A stretch of DNA of 64,000 nt from NCBI GenBank assembly GCA_947179485.1, contig OX359246.1, positions 28,024,001 through 28,088,000 of the forward strand, read 5' to 3'. Positions 35,199-45,878 of the stretch are shown here, piece by piece. The notes beneath the pieces were generated by a model that was not told where the DNA came from, searched no databases, and was given only the letters and a program-made list of their open reading frames with translations. The DNA comes from Allacma fusca (lineage: Eukaryota > Arthropoda > Collembola > Symphypleona > Sminthuridae). Numbering within the stretch: position 1 is the stretch's first letter; every line of letters starts with the position of its first letter. Both the position numbers and the translations under genes were made by a program.

Positions 35199-36560
35199 TT
35201 ATCCGAAAAGCAGTAGAACACTAGCTACATTTTTTATTAGGAAGTCCACAAAATTTGGAATCGATTCTCTCTCTACGGTGTGAAACGCTCCGACTCTAAT
35301 GCCTTCCACCGTTAAAGACTCGACAAATTTCTTCATGTAACGGTCATCACGTCCATGTTCCATCATGCAAGCAATAACTATCTCTGCTTTCAAGACACGA
35401 ACTCGGGCCGTAGCGTTATAAGCATATCCAAACAGAGCACTGAAGCCAAGAAAGTGTTGTGCAAATAAACTCAGAAGAATTAATGTGAACCCAAGAGACG
35501 TTCTACTGAATTTCACTGCAGCAACTAGAATGACTATGAGATTGTACATGTATACAAGCTTCAAAGCATAGTTGACGTTCACAAATGCTGTATTAAACAA
35601 CTTCAGCAGGACAGTAAATTCGTGGTAAATTCTGACGAAGGCCAGAGTCTTCTCACGGGTCTGGATATTTCTGCAAAATTTGTTATAATGGGTTCGTTAG
35701 ATTGAAACGTGTAGAATACATTGAATAAAGAGCAAATATTATACCATTAGAGAAGTTGTACTATTTACCGAACAGAAATAATTGAAGAGCCTGTTTTCGA
35801 GGTTAATATTTTTAACGTAGACAGATATATCAGAAGCAAAGGTGTACCAGTTGACGCAAGATTTATCACAAAGAGGATCTCCAGGAATGCTAGCAGAACC
35901 TGGGCAAATACCCCTTTTTGTCCTTCCCCGAGTGCTGAATATACAAAGACACTTAAATTAGGTTTCCAAATATATACAATCAGAATCAAGATCCCATGGT
36001 TGGCAAAAATTACAGGGATGAACATGATCACTAAGTCCATCAAAGGGTACTTCCACCACTGACGCATATTCAGCTGCCGATCTGATATTAAAAAGGAGTT
36101 TAATCCATTAAGATTTTTTCTTTACGTGACGTACTAATTTAATATGCACGAATAAATGGTATTTTTAAACAGCAAGACAAAATGATTGAAACTAACCTTC
36201 CAATTTCTCATACAACTCATTAAAAAGGATGATCATTGTGTCACGATTTGTTTTCAGCAAAAACCATGTAACGACAATATAGCAGATCGAAATCATGACA
36301 AAATTGAAGAGGATGAATAGTTCTGTGCTATTATCCGAATGAATATCGTTGGACTTAACTATCTGGCAAAATCTGATGCCAAGAAAGATCAAGTATAGAA
36401 CATGTAAAGTAAAACATCCTTTCCAAAATAAATCTTTCAGGAAGCTAGTCCGCAACCTCATTTTCCTGGTTTCCCATTCCAATTCCGTGGGGACGAAACC
36501 CAATTTTGACAGATAAAATATGACTCTGTAAATGTGCTCGATTTCTTGTTTGGCTAGCAT
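35199..36560 (-). CDS. Gustatory-receptor-type 7-TM chemoreceptor, intact
   Basis: There are three minus-strand exons, 36560-36197, 36081-35769 and 35670-35199, with GT-AG introns (GTTAGT and GTAAAT donors). The total is 1149 nt: 382 residues plus stop, the usual size for arthropod GR/OR-superfamily receptors. Exon 1 has a cytosolic start (insect-type GRs are N-in) and hydrophobic helices GCFTLHVLYLIFLGI and FVMISICYIVVTWFLL. Exon 2 carries two more (MFIPVIFANHGILILIVYIW; LAFLEILFVINLA). Exon 3 carries the last ones and the GR-like tail GAFHTVERESIPNFVDFLI. It would be a plasma-membrane ligand-gated channel; its ligand is unknown. No defects were seen. Confidence 0.75.
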
Positions 36561-37556
36561 TCTTGAAATTAGTTTACTGGATTTAAAGAACCGGACTTTA
36601 ACAAACGATGTGTCAGACGACGAGTTTACTAGACTAGTTATTTTCTCTACTGCACTGAAGTAACAACTTGAGTCAGAACTTATAGACTGTCCTGTGAATT
36701 GACTTTAAAAAATTCAATAATTTCTTTACATTACAGTATACACCATGAGCATGGATGAAGAACAAGGTAGCGTCGAAACTATAAACGCTTGCGAATTTTT
36801 CTCAATTGTGGCTAATTGCTGAAGTTACTAATAAAACCTGTAGTATCCTTAACAACAAAATATATCTACCTATGTTTCTGAGAAAAATTCATTTGCTACT
36901 TTGACAATTAAAAGACGGTCATCATGTAGTTAACATTGTTAACAAGTATGTATGGATAACAATGTTGCCGTACATAAATAAGAAATAACACCTTTTTTTC
37001 ATGTTATGTAAGAACATCACAATTAGAACATACTTAGGTAAATTGCATCAAATTCAGGTTTCAGATTATCAGCATTGTCTCTACCAAGTTCAATTTACTT
37101 GTAATTTACGTTAATAAACTAACCTTCCAGACATATGGATTTAGAAGATTACTACAAAATACAATCGTTCCGTATGGGTCATTGGAGTTTAAATCTAACT
37201 ACTTAAAACAAGTAATTAACATTCATTTTGCAATTCATGTTTTTGAGGGTGTACATATGTATGTATACAAATTGTCCCAATTAAAATAGCATGTAGATGC
37301 TGTTAAGTACTCATAGTGGTTGGAATTGAGCGTTGTGTGTATTTTATGAACAGGGGGAATAAGTAGTCTCTATCCGTAAGAGTGTGTATAGAGAATAACA
37401 CAGTAAAAATAAGTGCGTATGTATGCTCTTGTTGCTATCAAAGCATGCAATTTTCATCTAAAGGCATACGGAGCGGGCAAAATGGAAATTAAAGAATAAT
37501 CCACGCCTGGAACTTGCGGATTATATGGTTTATCGTGCTGTTCAGGCGTTGAAGGT
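36561..37556. other. Intergenic DNA with dispersed repeat copy
   Basis: No gene is seen. About 37123-37345 is the second copy of the repeat at about 27300-27500. Confidence 0.5.
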
Positions 37557-37559
37557 TTA

Positions 37560-37574
37560 TGCAGTGTTCGCACT
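37560..37574 (+). repeat. Left inverted end of the Harbinger-like element
   Basis: TGCAGTGTTCGCACT, preceded by TTA. It is identical to the complement of 45861-45875. Confidence 0.7.
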
Positions 37575-37755
37575 GGAGACGTGCGTCAAGGAGCTGCGGC
37601 GTCATGTGACGCAGCAATTTGACTGCGACTGCAAATTTGAATCGTCAGCTTTTGTGTCCGCACCAGAAAAGCAGCAGAGTCAACTTGCAGTCGCAGTAAG
37701 TTCAGCTCCGCTTCAGTTTTGTGTGACGCTGCATTGAAGGTATACGGACACAGAC

Positions 37756-38998
37756 ATGCCGCTCGAAGACATTTGCTGGAATTGTGGTGAAAACCACAAC
37801 TACGGAACTTGTAGAGTTGATCCCGTCGACGGGAATAAAAAGCTTTCAAAGATGGCATTTTATAGTAAAAATACTAATTATAATTTTAAAAAATCAAAAA
37901 ATCAGCGTGAGAGACAGGATTGGCATCTCGAAGGGGCAAAGATGAACGTAAGTGTTTTTCTTATTTGCAGTTATAGTTTGTATTTAGCCTGTAAGATGTT
38001 GGTTTAAAGCTTGTTGAGGGTTTTATTTAATAAAAGTTGATTTGTATATTTCAGAGTTGGTTCCTTGAAGAATTCGTTGACTTCAAAATCGACGACCTGA
38101 TGGATTTTCGAGATGTACTATCTAGTGTTGATCCTAAACAGGATGTTATGATCCACTCGAGTGGAATTGTAGAAAATTTGGAAGACTTTCGTCGCCTCCG
38201 CGGACGGCTTGAAGTAAAACTGCCAGAAATAAAAATGCTGATCGCACTGTGCCAACCTGTAAGAACAAATACATTTATAAATACTATATAAGTTTGGATC
38301 AGCAATTGTACGAATTAAATAATCATTGTTTAATGTGATTTTTGAATTCTTGTAGCACACGAGGGAAAATCTTCAGGGCCGTGGGTATCTGGACTGGGAA
38401 ATTTTTAAATCCAAAGTTGCACAGCTCAAGGTTTTGCGTGATGCTGTAGTGAAGGACTGCTTTGTTAAAGTTAGCATAGCAGTTAAAATTCAAGATAATG
38501 TGAGCATGGTGAATGAAAATTCGGACATTCTGGATGCGTTCATCGAACAGACGAAGCTAAAATTATCCAGTCGACTGGATCCGGAGGATTTGATGCAAAT
38601 CCGCAAGGATATTGAGGCGCACGGCAAGAATTTGCTGCAAATGAAGGAGGGGATCATTGGACTAGATAACCTAAAAATTCAGCTGCGGACCTCATTGACC
38701 AGATGTAGGCGGGTTGAGAGAGGCTTTGAGAATCTGAAAACAGAATTGGATCAAGCATTCCATCCCCTCGGAAATTAAGTAAGCAACTTACTGTATTAAG
38801 TATTTAACATTATGTCGTCAAATATTTAATTAAGTTTCTACTATTGTGTTCTAGTTTATTTGCCGAGTTTGTCTCGTGGAGAAAGACTCTTGGGCCTTCT
38901 CCTGCGGACATTTGTGTTGTCGAAGATGTGTGGATAAGCTGTTCCATTGCCACATGTGCAGAGCCCCAATTGTGGAAAAAATTCAGTTATTCCCTTGA
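37756..38998 (+). CDS. Zinc-knuckle/coiled-coil protein with a downstream RING-finger exon
   Basis: Exons 37756-37947, 38055-38258 and 38356-38778, all phase 0 with GT-AG introns, encode 272 residues. A C-x2-C-x4-H-x4-C knuckle (CWNCGENHNYGTC) lies near residues 7-19, and a long charged helical region follows. The last codon of exon 3 is TAA (38776-38778), directly before a GTAAGC donor. A TTCTAG acceptor at 38854 then starts a phase-0 exon (38855-38998) that encodes a complete C3HC4 RING: CRVC, CGHLCCRRC, CHMC. So the splice geometry is intact but a stop codon precedes the RING. RING proteins are usually ubiquitin ligases. Either the RING is lost from the protein, or an alternative transcript uses it. 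The family was not recognised. Confidence 0.6.
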
Positions 38999-39149
38999 GA
39001 TTGTTATTGTTATTATTATTATACTTGTAGACAATATGGAGTGCCAATTCATAATCGCCATATAAATTAAACCGAATTTGTTGGCCCTTCAAAATTGTAA
39101 AATGTTGAGACGTATTTATTTTTAAAATCATATTATCAGTCATTGTCTC

Positions 39150-40019
39150 ATATGAATCCTACTAATTCACCCGTGGTTGAAGAACAAAATGCTAGTATGT
39201 CTGAATTGCTGAGAAAGAGAACTGTGTATCATCCTACACTTCATTCGGTTACGAATTATGAACGGGCTTTGAGTGTTTGGAAAGAGGACGTGGAGCTGAG
39301 AATGTCTCACAGGATCCGTTTCGGGCCCGAAGAACTCTTGTTTATTTGCAAAGTAATTTTTTAAAATAACCAGACATTTCAGTGACATAATAATAATATT
39401 GTTTGTGGGATTTGTGTGGAGGAGTGCAATATAAGTTGTAACAGTTTTAATGTACATCATGTTGGGGGGATGATGCTGCTTTTGAAAATGCGAAGGATAA
39501 AATCGATAGCTGGTATGAGTATTTGGGGATGACTTTGACCTACAAGTACCCAACAGCTCGTTCAGGAAGTTTGAAAGGTCATGCGTAACTTGTTATCGAA
39601 GAGTTTGGCTTCCACGACCCGGCTAATATGGTACCAATGGAGAGAGTCCTGCTGGAGGCCATGGATTACAATATTGTTTCTGTAGGTTTTGTCTATTAAA
39701 GTTAATGTACAATTAATTCTATGTTAACTTCGTACTAAATTCGACATATTTGTGCTTTCATATACATAGTTATCATAATTACAGTACTATCAAACATTGA
39801 TATACACACATGATTTCTATTGTATGTAGGTACTTTTGGAGTTTTGAGATTTTAATATTTACTTTTGTTTAGGTCCTCAGAGATATGCAATTGCATTGGA
39901 ACTACCCTTGGTTCACTCTGCATTTCGCATATTCAGTTTACTGTAATGGTCGATTTTCAAGTCTGAAGGACATTGAGTTAGAATCGAGGTTTCATAAATT
40001 TGTCGCTTACTCTTTCTGA
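39150..40019 (+). pseudogene. Degenerate three-exon gene
   Basis: Open blocks: 39185-39352 (SELLRKRTVYHPTLHS) ending at a GTAATT donor; about 39455-39680 (DDAAFENAKDKIDSWYEYLG) with one in-frame TAA at about 39586, ending at a GTAGGT donor; and about 39872-40018 after a TTTAG acceptor. The middle block (ERVLLEAMDYNI) has a faint cyclin-box look, which I do not regard as established. It may be part of the element's cargo. No function is assigned. Confidence 0.3.
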
Positions 40020-40772
40020 CTGGCTTTTGTGATTACCGTAAAATGATGGACCGGAAGGACCTACGTGGTGCAGTATCCCAATGAAGCCATCTTATTAAGG
40101 AGAATCTGATTCCTACACATTCCGTAAGTTTCAGAAAAAATGCCAAATCAAATTTTTCACATAGCAGATTTGTGTTATATTGGGACTAATGAGGGTAAAA
40201 AATGGTTTGTTAAAATAATTAGGATGGCAGATAAGATAGCACCTAACAGTTTCTCTTGTCTTGTCCATTCAGCGTGTTACATTTCCTTAAATGCTTTTCG
40301 TTTTTCCTCTTCATTCCTTCCACTTGTGCCGTAATAAATTAGCTGAAGAGTATTTTCCTGGAACCTATCAAAACTTGTGGTATAAACAACTCTAAGCCTC
40401 CAATTACAGGGACAGCTCTTTATAAGGGCACCTGATTAGAACGAACAAAATTTTGACTCTTACATAGGCCTGCTCTTATAGTTCCAGGAGGAGCTAAACT
40501 ACATAAGGAGAGAAATTAATATTGTGGTAAATGGGATTGAGTCAGTTCAGTGTCCATGGAAAAACTGCACTTACTGAAGGTATATTAGTACCTTACAGTG
40601 ACTAGGAAATTGTAATGTATGTTAAAATGAAAGTTATATTATACTATACTTATTATACGAACAAATAGTAAAAAATGGGTAGAGAGTAAAACGAAGTTAT
40701 TTCAAGGAATCCAAATTCAAACCAGGCAAATGAATAGTGTGACGAATAAACTTTTTGCTGGTTTATTTCAGA

Positions 40773-41655
40773 TTTTGGATTTGGGAGAGAATGAATTCAA
40801 ATATCTAAACAAGGAGGAATTCGGATCAGTTACGAGAACTTGACCTGGATGGAAATCAGATTTCAGTTATAACTGACGCCACTTTTCACTCGTCTCGCTT
40901 ACATGTCCTCAAACTGTCGCGAAATCACATCGCTCGAGTTACTGGGAAAGCTTTCTTCAATTCAACAATCGATTCCCTGGATCTGTCCGGGAATAAATTC
41001 GACACCTTGGAGAAGTTGACATTTTCAAACATTGCAAATCTTACGAAATTAGACTTGAGCGGTAACCCGAAGCTGAAACTGTCCCCTGTGCTGACGATCC
41101 TTGGGAATAATCCCCAGTTGATTTATCTTTCACTTGCCAGTAACGACTATGAAGATTTACCATTGCAGTTGTTTGAGAAACAAGGGCAGTTGGAATTCTT
41201 GAATTTGTCCTCGAGCCGACTCCTAGTTCTGTTCCCTCATCAACTGTCGCATTTGAACAACTTATAAAGGTTTTGGATTTATCCAAGCATAAATTGAAAG
41301 GATTGGACAGCGTCGTTCTCGAACAGTTCCCCCATGTGAGGGATTGTGGTAAAAAATATTCGATTGCCCCGTTTTTATTCAGTCAATTATTGTTCAGTAT
41401 GTGCACAAATTGTTTATTGACTTTAGTCTATATTTGCGGTCACAAGGATCAAAAGCCAAATTGAAGCACAGTATTTCATGTTTTGCAAATATTGTTCAAC
41501 ATCAAGGAAACAAATTCTATTGGGTGCCCTTTGGCAGGACTGACGTCAAAAGGCCAATTTTTACTGTTGTCTATGGTAATGAACTCGAAAATGTAATTTT
41601 CGGATCGTCAAAACTTTCGCATCTATCTCTATTTTTAGTACCTATAGCTCTGTAG
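40773..41655 (+). pseudogene. Leucine-rich-repeat protein fragment with frameshifts
   Basis: After a TTTCAG acceptor at 40772, seven or more LRR units of about 24 residues follow (for example LRELDLDGNQISVITDATF and LTKLDLSGNPKLKLSPVL). A one-base shift occurs near 40830 and a stop or shift at about 41265, after which the frame LDLSKHKLKGLDS resumes. This matches an extracellular LRR domain (Toll- or LRR-receptor-like). No signal peptide or membrane segment is joined to it, so it is a partial, broken copy. It lies inside the Harbinger-like element and lacks the TCGA palindromes of its neighbours. Confidence 0.6.
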
Positions 41656-42940
41656 TTGGTCGGTCAAATATAATGTATGTTTCCCTCAGATTATTTCTAC
41701 AAATATTTGTTGAATATGTATTTATTGCCTTTGTGAGTGGAGTTGTAACTATGTGTACAAGTAAATATTTCCCAAAACTTGTAATAAAATAAAAGCCTGT
41801 CAGTGGGTAGTTTGTGTAGTGATCGATAGTATGTATTCGCCGTGGTTGGATTTATACATCAAAATGTGAGAGTATAATATAATGTAATGACGACCTATGT
41901 ATATGTAATACTACTACTTGTTAGTCATTCACAATGTTATAGTGCTGTGAAAACAAATTAGTATTAATTTCCATACATGTGTACAATATTAAAGTGCGTA
42001 TATATAGTTATTGACTATAGATAATATATGTAGTACTTTCATTACATACACTTACACTTATCATTACCATACAGTAGGTAAAGTTAATATGCAATATGTC
42101 ATGAGGTTTTAGTTCTTACTGTATAATACAATTGTAAGCAAATCATTTACTTGGATTGTTTCAAATGTATTAACATCGTGGTCAATATTTCATACCATCT
42201 TTGTACTCTTGGTAGCTTGGGTTCCTTTCAAAATTATGTTGGGACTCAAACATTCCTTTAATACTTTTTAAAGGGCAAGATGCAAATTACTCTTTCACGA
42301 GTTTAGTCACATTGGAAATCCCATGTAACATGATTGCTTCACTAAACCTTTTGCAACTCACCCCAAACCTGAAACATTTTAGTTTGTCACAGTTTGGCGA
42401 CGGTGATGTCACATTACACAATTTGCTTGTTCGCAATTCAAAACCAAAGCTTGTATTTTAGAAATTGCAAAGCTTCTCTTTTGAATATTTTATTGCTCCA
42501 GGTTTGAACTGAAGCTTTAATTTAAATTTCCGTACAATTACAACAAGATTTGTGAATTATTTTTCCTCTACCAAATGAAACTCCAAGCTCCCCCAACTCC
42601 CAGGATCATCAAAGACCCCTGAGGCTCTTTGAAGTCAGTATACCGTGATCTTGATCATGCTGAATCTCAACACAAACATTTCGTGTCCCATTTTTAAGCT
42701 TGCTGTCAATTTCTCCTGTCGTTAATTCATAGTGTATGACAACCCATCTGTAGTATTACTGCTTTTGACTGTTTCTGTGACCTGAAATACTCACAAAAGA
42801 AACAATACACTGTAGGAATTCTGAAGCATGATTTGCTACATGGTATAAAGTTTATGCGAAGTCAGATGTGGAGGGAATAAACACCCGCGAAGTTATTGAG
42901 ATTCTTTTGTTACCTTTAATTTTTTTCTGACCATTTGTAT
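41656..42940. other. No gene seen
   Basis: AT-rich DNA between the LRR fragment and the transposase. An AATAAAATAAA signal lies at 41782. Nothing else is recognised. Confidence 0.4.
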
Positions 42941-42965
42941 TGTTGCACGTGAAATCCATGTCGAC

Positions 42966-44532
42966 ATGGGAAAAATCCGGAAGATCTTGCCAATTATTTT
43001 GGCGTTACGACAAAATCGAACTGTTTCGTCGAGAAAATACTGGGTACATCCAATTATTAAAAAAAGGGACGTGGATGGAGAACATGTAAAGTTAGATCGG
43101 ATGTACCGTGATTTCCCAAATAAATTTTTCGAATACACAAGAATGTCGCCTCCAATTTTACCAAATTACTCAACTTAGTAGAACCTCACATTCGCAAGAA
43201 GGATACACCATACCGGGAGTCAATTCCGCCTCGGATTCGGTTATATGTCACTCTCAGGTAATTTATGGTAACATTTTTTAAATTATTTGTGAGCAGGAAC
43301 TGTGATCACAGTCACATTATTAAATGGTGCAATAAATAATGTTGCAGGTACCTAGCTACCGGTGAAAACATAAGAACCATCGCTACTAACTTCAGCCTAG
43401 GCAAGACAACTGTATGGGAAATACTAACGGAATGTCTACCGGCTTTGTGGACTGCGCTGAAGAACAACTACGTTGAAGTAAATACCTTTTAATTCACTTT
43501 TTTCATGTCGACATGAGTAACCAAATTTTACCACCAATTTAAAATAGTGGCCATCACTCTCAAAACTGGAATGCATTGCTGAAGGATTCGAATCACGATG
43601 GAACTTCCCTAATTGTGTGGGCGCTATCGACGGAAAGCACATAGTTATCAAAAAACCTGCCAAGTCGGGGTCTTTGTATCTAAACTACAAAGGCACTTTC
43701 AGCATTGTTCTTCTCGCTAGTTGTGATCACAACTACAAATTCACGTTCGTCGATGTTGGGGCTTTCGGCAAACAAAGTGACGGTGGAATTTTTATCAGAT
43801 CATCACTGGGTAAAAGATTAGAAGCAGGTAAAATCGTTTTCAATTTAACTATTATTTTCCTCCACTCGAGTGGACTTAGTATGTATACTCGTAACTTTTT
43901 AACTACCCCAGGTACCCTTCAACTTCCTCAATCCAAGGTACTTCCAGGCACATGCACACTGACACCACCATGCTTTGTAGCTGATGAAGCGTTTCCTTTA
44001 AGCGTTACTATAATTAGACCTTACAGTGCCAGAAGTGGCCTTTCACGAAGTAGAAGAATCTTTAACTATCGCTTGTCGCGTGCCAGGCGAACAATCGAAA
44101 ATGCTTTCGGGATAATGGCTTCCCGATTTCGTATTTTTCACCGCGTGATAGAGGCCCAACCAAAACTTGCTGAGCACATTGTTTTGGGTAAGTGCACTGT
44201 CGCTTCGAAGCGAGTTTGATTGATTAAAAGGGCAAAGATCGCTATTACTATCTTTTAAACCTTTGATTCCAGCCAGTGTTGCGCTACACAATTTCCTTAA
44301 GACCGAGGAAGAAGCACTTGATCCATCGATGCGAATGTACTGCCCTCGTGGTTATGGAGACACAGCTCATGGAAATGATGGAGCATGGAGAAGTGAAAAC
44401 CAACCTAATGGTTTAATGAGTTTCCGCAGATCGTCTACTGCTGCCCAAGAAAGACTTTCCAAAAACATGCGTGAGCAATTAGAATCTTATTTTGTAAACG
44501 AAGGTGCAGTTTCATGGCAGGATGATGTGTAA
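42966..44532 (+). pseudogene. PIF/Harbinger DDE transposase (one frameshift)
   Basis: Five exons with GT-AG introns: 42966-43257, 43348-43477, 43548-43827, 43912-44187 and 44274-44532. The N-terminal helices (FFEYTRMSP) lead to a helix-turn-helix-like stretch (TGENIRTIATNFSLGKTTV). Catalytic residues are Asp in GAIDGKH (43629), Asp in FVDVGAFGKQSDGG (43752) and Glu in RARRTIENAFGIM (about 44101), all as in the nuclease family DDE_Tnp_4. The exon 1 frame must shift by one base near 43154 to reach LVEPHIRKKDTP, so this copy is probably inactive unless the base is an assembly error. It would bind the element ends with the MADF partner gene and cut. Palindromes lie in introns 2, 3 and 4 and just after the stop. 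Confidence 0.85.
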
Positions 44533-44646
44533 CAACTATTCGCTTCGAAGCGACTATGTGCATCAAATTATTTCTATATCAATAAAATTCACATGCTTTA
44601 TTAACCAATGCATATGTGAATTACAATTACTCTTCTCATTGCATAC

Positions 44647-45544
44647 TTAGTTAAAGTTCCTGTAGTCATTGTAGTCTTCAGGACTTCCTGGTTCCACAAC
44701 GACAGCTTCCGAGTGGCGATGAGGATGGTTACCAGCAAGCATGGATTCGTTGTATTCCACTTCGTACAAGATTTTCATGCACTCCATTTGAACATACGAT
44801 GAAGCCTGTTGCGGTAGTTTGCGGAGTTTATCCGCCACCATCATTCCGAAATGATGATGTGAATCCTGCACTTCCTGATTGTCATCTAAGTATTTAATTA
44901 TTTTTTGATTCACGTCTTCTAAGGTCGAGTCCAGTCGACGCTTAGTAGTCGGCTGTTTCCTCGTGTCGACACGATGTTGAATGGTTTCGGGACTCAAACT
45001 CGAAGCACTCCGTGGTAATTCGACATCGTCTTGCATGAAAAAATTATCGCCAGTTTCTTCTCTGGTTTGGTTGTCCATGTTACTCAACGTTTGCTCATTT
45101 TCATCAACACAATATTCCAGGAAGCTCATTGCCTTGAAGTAACCCCATGGTTTACACGTACTCCTAGCTTGGCCGCTTTTCCCTTTAAGCTTCCGTTTGA
45201 TCTTCATGTAATAGTCCCGTAATTGCTTCCATTTCGCTCTGCACCATTTTTCTGCAAAAAACAAACCTAAACTTGTAAAACTAGTTTTCATATTCATGTC
45301 GACATGATTCCTGTATGCACTCACTACTAATTTAATTGCCATGATCAATCTTACCATCTTTTCCAATAGTTTGTGCGACCGCAATCCAAGCAGCACTCAT
45401 TTGGTTCCTATCCTTGTGGCGATTGTCTTCCACATCGTAAATAAATCTTCGGATTTCTACATTTCGGATAAGTTCCGAAATTACTTCAAACTCGTCTTCA
45501 CATCCCTCTGATAATTGGGATGGGGTTGTCTGTGTCATATCCAT
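44647..45544 (-). CDS. MADF/BESS-type DNA-binding protein of the Harbinger element, intact
   Basis: Two exons, 45544-45355 and 45251-44647, joined by a GTAAGA...TTTTTGCAG intron, give 264 residues with no defect. The MADF-like (Myb/SANT-related) domain spans residues about 20-110: LIRNVEIRRFIYDVEDNR, then AAWIAVAQTIG, then WCRAKWKQLRDYYMKIKRK. The C-terminal helical part (MVADKLRKLPQQASSYVQ) resembles a BESS motif used for protein contacts. Known Harbinger elements pair the transposase with such a DNA-binding protein for nuclear import and end recognition. It is convergent with the transposase, 114 bp away. A TCTCTTCGAAGAGA palindrome lies 29 bp before the start codon. Confidence 0.82.
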
Positions 45545-45860
45545 TTTTAAAATATGGACTGGAAAATGCCTGTCTCTTCGAAGAGAAAAAGAATTAAAAC
45601 ATCCCAAGCATGGGTAGACAATGCAATGTTCACTTGCAGCTTGTGCTGACAAAGCTTCAACTTTTGTTGCCGCGCATCACATTTTTCGGCAGCACATCAT
45701 GTTACACTCGTATGTGCGGACACGGGTGCATCACATGCCGCGGCGGCTTGTGTCTCACGCGTCTTCACGCATCAAAACACAGCATGTACAGCCGCTAGTG
45801 CGGACAAGCTGCATGTTGCTGCCGTCGGAAAATTGACGCCGGCGTCACTTGCCGCGGCCT

Positions 45861-45875
45861 AGTGCGAACACTGCA
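45861..45875 (-). repeat. Right inverted end of the Harbinger-like element
   Basis: AGTGCGAACACTGCA, followed by TTA at 45876-45878. It is the exact complement of the left end. The 170 bp before it are unusually GC-rich and contain GTGCGGACA twice. Confidence 0.7.
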
Positions 45876-45878
45876 TTA

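Larger units (their letters stand above)
37821..45586. repeat. Eleven dispersed perfect palindromes centred on TCGA
   Basis: Starts: 37821, 38152, 38565 (16 nt), 42956, 43503, 43861, 44200, 44540, 44961, 45294 and 45573; each is at least 14 nt and perfect. Sequences: TCCCGTCGACGGGA, TCCACTCGAGTGGA (twice), ATCCAGTCGACTGGAT, CCATGTCGACATGG, TCATGTCGACATGA (twice), TCGCTTCGAAGCGA (twice), TCGTGTCGACACGA, TCTCTTCGAAGAGA. Ten of eleven fit a half-site TC-NNN-TC. They lie in exons, introns and UTR-like flanks of three genes. No comparable palindrome was found at other TCGA sites I scanned in the window. Confidence 0.75.
37560..45875. mobile_element. PIF/Harbinger-like transposon with cargo genes
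   Basis: The ends are inverted: TGCAGTGTTCGCACT at 37560-37574 and its exact complement at 45861-45875. TTA flanks both sides (37557-37559, 45876-45878), matching the 3-bp TSD of PIF/Harbinger. Subterminal GTGTCCGCAC-like motifs recur in matching orientation (37653 at left; complements near 45714 and 45796 at right), as expected for transposase binding sites. Inside are the two standard Harbinger genes (transposase +, MADF-type protein -) plus a zinc-knuckle/RING gene, a degenerate gene and an LRR fragment. It could instead be a shorter element with an unrelated MITE at the left, since a MITE-like end also occurs near 37735. Confidence 0.6.

Noticed and set aside
37560..37738. A separate 179-bp MITE instead of the left end of a long Harbinger element
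   Set aside because: GCTGCA near 37735 could be a right end, but the match is short and TTA is missing there; kept only as an alternative to the 8.3-kb element.
39143..39700. Cyclin-like gene
   Set aside because: Only a short LLEAMDYNI-like string supports it; too weak to name the family.
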